This document shows positions 1-6,832 of a DNA stretch of 64,000 nucleotides, piece after piece. The notes beneath the pieces were generated by a model. That model saw only the letters and a list, made by a program, of their open reading frames with translations, made no database searches and was not told the DNA's origin. The first letter of the stretch is position 1. Each line of letters begins with the position of its first letter. Source of the stretch: Anaerolineae bacterium (GTDB lineage Bacteria; Chloroflexota; Anaerolineae; 4572-78; J111). Both the position numbers and the translations under genes were made by a program. The stretch lies in assembly GCA_023151115.1 (NCBI GenBank), contig JAKLJP010000015.1, positions 62,001 through 126,000 on the forward strand, given 5' to 3'.

Positions 1-1924
1 TAAAGACGGTATCGGCCAGGGTGTCGCCGGGTTCCCAGGCGCGGGCCGGGTAGTGACCTCCGGCAAAGGGGCCGGCCCAGCAGGCGACAGCCAGGTTATT
101 ATCGTCTTGCAAGCAAAGCGAGATGAGATAATCTTGTTGGGCTTCCTTTTCTGCGCGCCAATAGAGAGTGGCGGGCAGGGCGTCGCCGGTAAAAACAGTG
201 GCTGGGGTATTAAACCCGGTCAGAGCAAGTCCATCGGCAAAGGGGAGATGATGGCGATAGGTGATGGGTAACTCATCGGGTGGGGTGGTGGTAACAGGCA
301 AGGTATCGTAGTGGGGAAGGATGAAGGATGAAGATTGAAGGCTGAAGGCGGGCAGGAGGAAGAAGATAGAAGATAGAAGATAGAAGATGGAGGATGGAAG
401 ATGGTGCGGCGTTGGTAGAATTTTGAGAATGGGGGGGAGTAATCGAGTGGCGAGGAAGGGAAAAATCTTGAATCCAGAGTCTACACCCCGCAAGGCTGTC
501 CAAAATCCAAAATGATATAGGCCGAGAGATATGAACAGGGCAATCGCCGGCAGCGCCGGGTAAAGATGACGGCCCTGGCCGGTGTCAATGGTGGCGCTGA
601 GAACATAGCGGGCCAGAACGACGGCGAGGAAGAGGCTGAAATGGAGGGTGAGAAGAAGGGTAAGGCGTGGTGCGTGGTGCGTGGTGCGTGGTGCGTGAGG
701 CGTGAAACGTGAAACGGAAGACGCAAGACGTAACACGTGCCCTGTTATAGCGAGAAACAAAAATATTGTGAACAGTCTATAAATCCATGCCGGGGCAAAA
801 ATCCGCATCCAGCCAAATTCAAACCAAAAAGAGCGGTAGAGCAGGCTGAACCACTCGGCCAGGGGGTAGGTAGCGGCAACGGGGCGCACGGATTGGCCGG
901 AGAGCAGGCCCACCAGCCCTTCGGTGATTTGCGGCTCGCCGAGGGAGGCGGCCAGGCCGGGGATAAAGCCCAACTCGCCGATGCGGTTGAAGCGGAGCAT
1001 AATGAAGCCAAACCAGGGGCCGGCGGTGAGCAGGAAGGCAGTGAGGAAGGGGAGGAGGGGGGTGCGTGGGGCGTGGGGCGTATCAATTGGCTTCTGGGTG
1101 GGAATTGGCCGGTCTTGGGTCTTGGGCCTCCGGTCTGTTTGCGAGCCGCGCCTCAAACCATGAGACATCACTAGCGTAAAAATAACCTCTGGAATAAGGA
1201 TCAGTGAGAAATATTTGGTGATCAGGGCCAGGCCGAACAGCGCGCCAAAAAGGGCAAAAAGGCGGGGTGATGGGGCTGCGTTTTGCAGAATGATGACCTG
1301 AACCAGTAGCAACAGGGAAGTCAAAGCGAAGACCAGGTTGTCGTCGTTGATAACGGCGCTGCTGCTGACAAAGCGAGGTAAAAAAGCCACAAAAGCGGCT
1401 GCGCCCAGGGCGATGAGTTTGGGGTGTGGGTATAGGCGGCGGGCCAGAAAGTAGGTTGAGATGATTGTCACACAGGCCAGCGGTAGGGAAAGGAAACGCA
1501 CTAGATGCCAGGCCAGAATTTGCCCGCGCCAGGGCCACTGCTCGTCGAGGGTGTGGAGTACATGGTTGATGCCCAGGCCATCGCTGGGGATGAAGCGTTC
1601 GGGCCGGACATCAACCCGGCGGATGTCCGGCTGCGTTTCTTCGCCAACGAGGGCGATGGGCCAGGCGGTCAACCAATAGTACAGCGGGGCCAGGCCGCCC
1701 TTGAAGCCGGCTTCATCCCGTTCAGCTTGAGTGAAGGGCGGGTGGCCGGTTCGGGCGACAAAGCGCAGGTATTGGTAATGGTCGGTTTCGTCGTCGGCTT
1801 CGCCGAGGGGCAGCATGATGGATTGGTAGAGGGTCAGGATAGAGAATAGGAGCAGGATAACGAGGAGGAGGGCATGATGCGTGAGGCGTGATACGTGATA
1901 CGTGAAGGGGAGTGAATGAGACAT
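1..1924 (-). CDS. GT-C/DUF2142-like polytopic membrane protein, 3' end outside window
   Basis: Reading the minus strand from ATG at 1924 gives one uninterrupted frame to position 1, so this is a long gene cut by the window edge rather than several fragments. Near the N-terminus a TM segment is followed by an acidic loop (PLGEADDETDHY), matching PLEAGDESRHY and PLFEKPDELKHF in the paralogues at 1948 and 6833. This is typical of GT-C glycosyltransferases, where the acidic residues are catalytic. Further TM helices follow (RFVSSSAVINDDN, then many hydrophobic stretches). The part near position 1 begins the C-terminal beta domain (ATLYWRAEKEAQQDY). Heptamer repeats fall in at least four places in the frame, including residues 5-17. 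It lies 23 nt downstream of the 1948-4440 gene and is probably co-transcribed. Substrate unknown. Confidence 0.8.
   Translation of the reverse strand, partial: MSHSLPFTYHVSRLTHHALLLVILLLFSILTLYQSIMLPLGEADDETDHYQYLRFVARTGHPPFTQAERDEAGFKGGLAPLYYWLTAWPIALVGEETQPDIRRVDVRPERFIPSDGLGINHVLHTLDEQWPWRGQILAWHLVRFLSLPLACVTIISTYFLARRLYPHPKLIALGAAAFVAFLPRFVSSSAVINDDNLVFALTSLLLLVQVIILQNAAPSPRLFALFGALFGLALITKYFSLILIPEVIFTLVMSHGLRRGSQTDRRPKTQDRPIPTQKPIDTPHAPRTPLLPFLTAFLLTAGPWFGFIMLRFNRIGELGFIPGLAASLGEPQITEGLVGLLSGQSVRPVAATYPLAEWFSLLYRSFWFEFGWMRIFAPAWIYRLFTIFLFLAITGHVLRLASSVSRFTPHAPRTTHHAPRLTLLLTLHFSLFLAVVLARYVLSATIDTGQGRHLYPALPAIALFISLGLYHFGFWTALRGVDSGFKIFPFLATRLLPPILKILPTPHHLPSSIFYLLSSIFFLLPAFSLQSSSFILPHYDTLPVTTTPPDELPITYRHHLPFADGLALTGFNTPATVFTGDALPATLYWRAEKEAQQDYLISLCLQDDNNLAVACWAGPFAGGHYPARAWEPGDTLADTVF
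320..404. repeat. In-gene heptamer tract (ggatgaa, gatagaa units)
   Basis: Read on the coding (minus) strand as repeated Ser/Ile/Phe/Leu peptide inside the GT-C gene 1-1924. The coding strand of these units has no stop in any frame. Confidence 0.7.
664..737. repeat. In-gene heptamer tract (gcgtggt/gcgtgag units)
   Basis: About five tandem gcgtggt units, then degenerate ones, translated as His/Ala/Pro/Arg/Thr repeats in the 1-1924 gene, between TM segments. Confidence 0.75.
1872..1908. repeat. In-gene heptamer tract at the N-terminus of the 1-1924 gene
   Basis: gcgtgat/gcgtgag/acgtgat units encode residues 5-17 (FTYHVSRLTHH). Confidence 0.65.
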
Positions 1925-1947
1925 ACTATGTGCGACTCTTGACCCTG

Positions 1948-4440
1948 TTATTTTGTTACCCGGATGGGGCCGAGGTTGACAGCGTAATCGGGCAGGAGGC
2001 CGGTGAGGGTGGCGGCGGGCAGGCGCTCGCCGGTGGTGGGATTGTAAAGGCCGGCCAGAAGATAGTAATCTCCGGCGGGCAGGGTGGTCAGGTCAAGCGG
2101 GTGAGTATCTACGATGATGTCGCCAGGCGACCAAAGCGAGGTGGGGTAGTCGCCTTGTACGGGGGGGCCATCAAAGCCGGTGACGTACTCCGCCTCGGCT
2201 CCCGTGCCGGCGGAATTAGCTTGAGGCGCAGCCCGCCAGAGCTGTAGGAAGACGGTATAATCAAGGTCAAGGGGGGCCTCGGCCTGCCAGTTCAGGGTAA
2301 GGGACTGCTGGTCGGCGGCGATTTGGTAGCTGAGCAGGGTTACTTTATCGGCGAAATTGATCGGCGGGTCAAAGCGGGGCGGGCTGGGCCACTGCCAGGG
2401 GATGAGTTTGGCGCTGGCAATGATCGATTCAACCGGCTGGCCGGCCGCGTTGACCGCCGGTTTGCCGGGCCGCCCCGGCTCATTAAAATCGTAAATACCG
2501 GCGGCAATCAGCAGCCGGGTAGGGGCGTGTTTCGTTTCCGCTTCGGGGGAAATGGGGACGGCGTAATCGTCGGCCAGAATCGCGCCGGAGGGAAGCAGGG
2601 TGGTCGGCCAATGGCCGCCGCCGGGGTAGGTGTCAATCTGGCCGACGACCTGGCGCTGTCGGCCCAATAAGTGAATGAAAATGCTGTAGTTTAGCTCAAC
2701 CGGCTCCAGCAGTTGCCAGTAGAGGGTCAAGGCCAGGGTTTCGGCAGGATGAACGACAGGGGTATGGAGTTGGTAGCCAAGCAGTCGCATTTTACCATCA
2801 TAGGTAAAGTTAAGTGGCTGTAGGTCGGCGGGCAGCTCTTTTTCGGTCAGGATAGGGGGCTTCGTATAAGCATCAACTATATAAAAAATTGGTGAGACAA
2901 TAGCAAAAATAAGCAGCGAAAGGGTGCAAACAACGATGACTATTTTTTGAACTGAAGCGGGCAGCCACCAGGTTAAACCTAATATACTCAGGGCAGAAAT
3001 CGCCGCGATGGCTGGATAGAACAGTCGTCCTTGTCCGGCCGGCTGGGTTAAATTCCAGACGATAAAGCCGAGAGCCATAATGCCAAACCAGGCCAGGAGC
3101 AGGGTGAAGGCAGGCAAGGAGATAGGAAGTGTGTCGTGCCTGGTGCGGTCCAAGCGAAGGTTTTGCCCTATTGCGCCAATCGTAAATCGTAAATCGTAAA
3201 TCGTAAATCGTAAGATGAAGGCGATGACGCCGAGAGCAGCGATGAGCGAAACTCCATCCAACACCCGATAAATCCAGGTGTCGGCCAGGATGTTAACTCC
3301 GCCAAAGAGCGCCCAATAAGCAATACGAAATCCCTCAAACTCGGCGGCCAGGGTAGCCAGAGTGGGCGCTTCGCTGCGTTGGCCGGCGGTTTCACGCATA
3401 ACCTGGAGCGCGAGCGGGTCGCCGTAGAGCAGGGCATTGCGCCAGTAAAACCAGCCGGCGACGAGGAGGGTGACGAGGAGGGTGAGGGCGGTCCAGGTGA
3501 AGGCGTGAAGAATGATGCGTGATGCGTGATGCGTGGCGCGTGGTGCGTGGCTTATTAGACCCCGGTCTCCGGTCTCCGGTCTCCGGTCGTTTTGATAGGC
3601 CAGCCAGAGGAACAGCAGCCCGGCCAGGGGGAGCAGGCCCAGGGCGTAGAGTTTGCTCAGCGCGCCGAGACCGATTAGCAAGCCGAGGAGGGCGGCGGGA
3701 AGATAAATTGTGAATTGTGAATTGTGAATTATGAATTGTGAATTGTCTTGATTGATTTTGCCCATTCGCCTATTCGCCCATTCGCTCATTCGAATCATTA
3801 GCCATAGGGCCAGGGTGACAAACATAATCACGGCGTTGTCGTTGTTGACGGCGGCGGAGATAAAAAGGAACATGGGATTGAAGGCGGTGACGGCCATCGC
3901 TCCGGCGGCCAGCCAGCGATTACCTCTGAATAAATGAAGGGCAATAAAGTAAGCGGCGGTGACGGTGACAACGGCCATACTGATAGAAAGAAACCGAATC
4001 AGGTGAACGGCCAAGACATGCCCCTGCCAGGCTTCATTGGGACGGTGAAGGGTGATGTTTTTGTTGTCGGGCCGCAGCGGGTCGCCGATGGTGGTGTGAG
4101 GATTGTACCAGAAAACATCGTTCCAAGCGCCGGTGTCAATCCAAAAGGTTAAAGCTGCCGCCAGGGCGTAATAGAGAGGCGGCTGGTTGCCTTCGTGGCT
4201 CCAATGAATTTGAGCTTCGCTCCCGTCTTGTACCGGCAGACGGCCCGTATCGGCCATATATTTGACGACGGCGTAATGGCGCGACTCATCGCCGGCTTCA
4301 AGCGGGGGTGTAGCCAAACTGTAAATGACAGCCAGGATAATAAAGGCCAGCAAGATGAGGACAGCCGCAGTGTGATTTTGGATTTTAGATTTCGCCCCTT
4401 CGGGCGCGTCGGAAGCGACGAGATTTTGGATTTTAGGCAT
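1948..4440 (-). CDS. GT-C/DUF2142-like polytopic membrane protein with two C-terminal beta domains
   Basis: An 830-residue integral membrane protein. Residues 25-45 form the first TM, followed by the acidic loop PLEAGDESRHY and later NNDNAVIMF, features shared with the two neighbouring paralogues. About ten TM helices run to about residue 510. Two related extracytoplasmic beta modules follow (ALTLYWQLLEPVELNYS, then LTLNWQAEAPLDLDYT), each with the pattern YPTSLW-x-PG-x-I-x-D. Family knowledge suggests a lipid-linked sugar transferase; the substrate cannot be read. The start codon lies inside a repeat-derived stretch, and heptamer repeats are translated in loops between TMs (DNSQFIIHNSQF, ILRFTIYDLRFT). 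It is in the middle of a three-gene minus-strand unit, 43 nt after the DUF2723 gene. Confidence 0.82.
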   Translation of the reverse strand: MPKIQNLVASDAPEGAKSKIQNHTAAVLILLAFIILAVIYSLATPPLEAGDESRHYAVVKYMADTGRLPVQDGSEAQIHWSHEGNQPPLYYALAAALTFWIDTGAWNDVFWYNPHTTIGDPLRPDNKNITLHRPNEAWQGHVLAVHLIRFLSISMAVVTVTAAYFIALHLFRGNRWLAAGAMAVTAFNPMFLFISAAVNNDNAVIMFVTLALWLMIRMSEWANRRMGKINQDNSQFIIHNSQFTIYLPAALLGLLIGLGALSKLYALGLLPLAGLLFLWLAYQNDRRPETGDRGLISHAPRATHHASRIILHAFTWTALTLLVTLLVAGWFYWRNALLYGDPLALQVMRETAGQRSEAPTLATLAAEFEGFRIAYWALFGGVNILADTWIYRVLDGVSLIAALGVIAFILRFTIYDLRFTIGAIGQNLRLDRTRHDTLPISLPAFTLLLAWFGIMALGFIVWNLTQPAGQGRLFYPAIAAISALSILGLTWWLPASVQKIVIVVCTLSLLIFAIVSPIFYIVDAYTKPPILTEKELPADLQPLNFTYDGKMRLLGYQLHTPVVHPAETLALTLYWQLLEPVELNYSIFIHLLGRQRQVVGQIDTYPGGGHWPTTLLPSGAILADDYAVPISPEAETKHAPTRLLIAAGIYDFNEPGRPGKPAVNAAGQPVESIIASAKLIPWQWPSPPRFDPPINFADKVTLLSYQIAADQQSLTLNWQAEAPLDLDYTVFLQLWRAAPQANSAGTGAEAEYVTGFDGPPVQGDYPTSLWSPGDIIVDTHPLDLTTLPAGDYYLLAGLYNPTTGERLPAATLTGLLPDYAVNLGPIRVTK
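3178..3214. repeat. In-gene heptamer tract (cgtaaat x5)
   Basis: Coding strand atttacg units give ILRFTIYDLRFTI within a loop of the 1948-4440 protein. Confidence 0.85.
3511..3588. repeat. In-gene heptamer tracts (gcgtgat, ccggtct)
   Basis: Two adjacent units types: gcgtgat/gcgtggt (3511-3550) and ccggtct x4 (3561-3588), translated as part of one inter-TM loop (RRPETGDRGLISHAPRATHH). Confidence 0.8.
3706..3796. repeat. In-gene heptamer tracts (gtgaatt, attcgcc)
   Basis: gtgaatt x5-6 (3706-3745) then attcgcc-type x4-5 (3761-3796), translated as SEWANRRMGKINQDNSQFII in an inter-TM loop. Confidence 0.82.
4374..4438. repeat. Direct repeats and mini-hairpins at the start of the 1948-4440 gene
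   Basis: gattttggattttag occurs at 4374-4388 and 4423-4437 around CGCCCCTTCGGGCG and CGTCGGAAGCGACG hairpins. It encodes residues 1-23 of the protein. Confidence 0.65.
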
Positions 4441-4483
4441 TGCGTCTAAGGCTATTATAGCACTTTTGCCAGCAGGCAGAATT

Positions 4484-6742
4484 TTAAGGCGTGAGGTTTA
4501 GTTTTAGCCCCTCTTGTCCAGCCTGGGTTAAATTGTGCCACTGACCGGGGCCTTCGGTGCGATAGGGCAGGAGGTGAAGGGTGATGGCGGTCGAGTTCGG
4601 CGGCAGGGGCAGTTCGTAAAAATCGCCGACCACTTCGCCAGGAGTCCAGAGGGTGGTGGGGTAGCTGCTGAGAACTGGGTGGGCGGCGTCTTTTTTGTAG
4701 ATTTCTTGCCCCATCGAGTCAAGCAGGCGCAGCGAGAGGGCGTAATCCCAGGTTAATTTGTGGGGAGCGCGCCAGTAGAGCATAAGTTGTAGAATCGGAC
4801 CAACCCTCTCCCTGAAAGGGGGAGGAAGCGAAGGGGTCGGCCAGATTTGGGTGTGATAACCAATTAGCTCCAATTCATCCTCGAAGTTGGCATTGACCAG
4901 GGTCAGGTTGGCCGGCGTTTGGAACTGGGGCGCAGTCTGGAGATAAATCAAGGGGCCGACCATGGTCAGATAGGGTGTACCGATGAGGTCAGTGGGTTTG
5001 CGGGTAAAGTAGACGGGCTGACCGGCAGCGTGAGCCATAGCCACTTTTTCGGGCCAGCGGTCGAGCGGATTGCGGACGGTCACATCACTGCGCCAGCCGT
5101 TGATAAGCTGGTAATATTTGAAAGGGGTATATTGTTCCCAATCGCCCCAGATAATGCTGTTGGGTTCAACCAGAGGCAGACTGCTTTCGACCAGGCGTTG
5201 GGCCTGAGTTCCGCGTACAAGCTGCCGCCACTCGTCCAACGGCGCCACCGAATCGGCATAAATCCTTTGCCAATTCGGCCAGGCCAGAGTGTAGGCGAGG
5301 AGGAAGAAGAGGAGTAAGGTAATGAGCAGTTGAGTAACAAAAAGGAAAGAGGGTAAGTTAAATTGTGAATTGTGAATTGTGAATTGTGAATTGTGAACGG
5401 TAGTTCTTTCACCCCTAGTTTTCAATCGTAAATCGTAAATCGTAAATACCCAAAGGGCACGATGTCGTAAATCCAAAATCCAGTGGGTTCCCAACCCAAC
5501 CCAGACAGCAAACAGCATGTAGGCCGGCATCAGATACCAGGTGGGGGCTTCGTTCAAATTGACCACTTCAAAATCGAGGGTGAAAAGCAGCAGCAGCACC
5601 ACCAGCAGACTTTGAAAGAGGAATTGGCGCGGCTGCCGCCAGAGCAGCCATAACCCGCCCAGGGCGGCCAGAATCACACCGGGCCAGGAGAGCTGAGTCA
5701 GCAGGTCTTGCCAGATGAAAGCCAGGCGAACGGGTAGAAAGGCCGGGTCAATGGACAAAAACAAGCCCTGGGAATCGCCGGAGCCGACCAGGAACCAGAA
5801 ACTCGGCCAATCGCTGATAATTTCGTGGCTGTAGGGCGATTGGTTAATGCCGCGAAAGTAAATAAAAAGATAGAGGAGAAGGGGCGCCAGACCCAGCAGA
5901 ACCAGGGAAAGAAGCCGGCGCGGCCGGCGGAGCAGGTGTGGATCGTGCCATAAGATCCACAGAGCAATAGAGGGCAGGTAAAAAAGAGTGGTGCGATGAT
6001 GCGCCAGGCTGAGACCGGTGAGGAGGGCTAGAAGATAGGGGGTCGGGGGTCGGGGGTCGGGGGTCGGAAGGTTGGAAGGTTGGGAGGTTGGAAGACTGGA
6101 AGGCTGGTTTGAGATGAAGCCTATTCTTCCATTCTTCCATTCTTCCATTCTCTTACCCCAAAGGATGGCGGCCAGGGTGATCAAAGCGAAGAAAAGAACA
6201 TTCATCGAGCGGACGCCGGCGATGACGCTCCATTGCCACAGGGTTAGACCCCAGGCGAGGGTCAGGCCGGCGAGGATGGCGCTGAGAAAAGCGGAAGGAT
6301 GAAGGATGAAGGATGAAGGGTGAGGCGTGAGGCGTGAGGCGTGAACGGTAAGATGGTAAACAATTAGGGCGGTTACGGCGGCGGCGAGGGCGCCATTGAG
6401 GGCGGAGAAGAGGTTCATGCGCCAGGCAGGGGAGCCAAAGGGGATGAGCAGAGTCCACAGTTTGCCCAACAGAATATAGAGTGGGTAGCCGGTGGTGTGG
6501 GGAATGCCCAGCAGCGGCGCAGCGAATTGATGCTCGCCGGCATCGCCGCCGACAACGCCGGGGGCCAGGGTGAGCAGGTAGAGGGTGAAAACGGTGAGAA
6601 AGACGGCGAGGAAGAGAAGGTGTGATGCATGGTGCGTGGTATGTGAGGCGTGAGGCGTGAGGCGTGAGGCGTGAAGGGTTGAGCGTGACACTTGACGCTT
6701 GACACTTGACACTTCTGTTTGAGGGAGGTTGTATTGGGTCAT
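4484..6742 (-). CDS. DUF2723 family membrane protein (putative GT-C O-mannosyltransferase-like)
   Basis: A 752-residue protein if started at ATG 6742; an upstream in-frame TTG at 6808 is possible, but neither has a clear Shine-Dalgarno. The N-terminal TM is followed by GGDAGEHQFAAPLLGIPH and TGYPLYILLGKLW, the diagnostic DUF2723 block, with the Asp-Ala-Gly-Glu motif as likely active site. About ten TM helices follow. The C-terminus carries one beta module (LMLYWRAPHKLTWDY, YPTTLWTPGEVVGD) of the type duplicated in its neighbours. Six separate heptamer or octamer tracts are translated in it: near the N-terminus (HASRLTPHASHTTHH), in loops, and before TM segments. It is first in the minus-strand unit with the genes at 1948 and 1, divergent from the gene at 6833. 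A role in surface glycan decoration is inferred. Confidence 0.85.
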   Translation of the reverse strand: MTQYNLPQTEVSSVKRQVSRSTLHASRLTPHASHTTHHASHLLFLAVFLTVFTLYLLTLAPGVVGGDAGEHQFAAPLLGIPHTTGYPLYILLGKLWTLLIPFGSPAWRMNLFSALNGALAAAVTALIVYHLTVHASRLTPHPSSFILHPSAFLSAILAGLTLAWGLTLWQWSVIAGVRSMNVLFFALITLAAILWGKRMEEWKNGRIGFISNQPSSLPTSQPSNLPTPDPRPPTPYLLALLTGLSLAHHRTTLFYLPSIALWILWHDPHLLRRPRRLLSLVLLGLAPLLLYLFIYFRGINQSPYSHEIISDWPSFWFLVGSGDSQGLFLSIDPAFLPVRLAFIWQDLLTQLSWPGVILAALGGLWLLWRQPRQFLFQSLLVVLLLLFTLDFEVVNLNEAPTWYLMPAYMLFAVWVGLGTHWILDLRHRALWVFTIYDLRLKTRGERTTVHNSQFTIHNSQFNLPSFLFVTQLLITLLLFFLLAYTLAWPNWQRIYADSVAPLDEWRQLVRGTQAQRLVESSLPLVEPNSIIWGDWEQYTPFKYYQLINGWRSDVTVRNPLDRWPEKVAMAHAAGQPVYFTRKPTDLIGTPYLTMVGPLIYLQTAPQFQTPANLTLVNANFEDELELIGYHTQIWPTPSLPPPFRERVGPILQLMLYWRAPHKLTWDYALSLRLLDSMGQEIYKKDAAHPVLSSYPTTLWTPGEVVGDFYELPLPPNSTAITLHLLPYRTEGPGQWHNLTQAGQEGLKLNLTP
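5361..5448. repeat. In-gene heptamer tracts (gtgaatt x5, cgtaaat x3)
   Basis: In the DUF2723 gene, translated as FTIYDLRLKT and VHNSQFTIHNSQFN. A partial third tract (tcgtaaatccaaaatcc) lies at 5465-5481. Confidence 0.82.
6038..6152. repeat. In-gene tracts (gggtcgg heptamers, ggaaggtt and attcttcc octamers)
   Basis: Three unit types in succession in the DUF2723 gene, translated as LPTSQPSNLPTPDPRPPTP between two TMs. The two octamer types are partly complementary and could pair. Confidence 0.75.
6296..6345. repeat. In-gene heptamer tracts (ggatgaa, gcgtgag)
   Basis: Translated as VHASRLTPHPSSFILHPSAF in the DUF2723 protein. Confidence 0.8.
6621..6715. repeat. In-gene heptamer tracts (gcgtgag x5, acttgac x3) near DUF2723 N-terminus
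   Basis: Encodes the segment between the start and the first TM, including VKRQVSRSTLHASRLTPHAS. A change of one unit would shift the whole frame from here on. Confidence 0.82.
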
Positions 6743-6832
6743 TGAGCAGATTTTAGAGGAAAGGGGCAGAATTGGCGAATTGAGGGGGGTGGGTAGTATG
6801 ATTATCAAAATTTCGATATGAGTTAAGTTTTT

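Noticed and set aside
53..1849. Several plus- and minus-strand short frames suggesting a broken or frameshifted gene
   Set aside because: The minus strand has one continuous frame from ATG 1924 to position 1; the short frames are shadows or parts of it.
3178..3796. CRISPR-like array
   Set aside because: Units are 7 nt and directly adjacent, with no 20-40 nt repeats or unique spacers and no cas genes.
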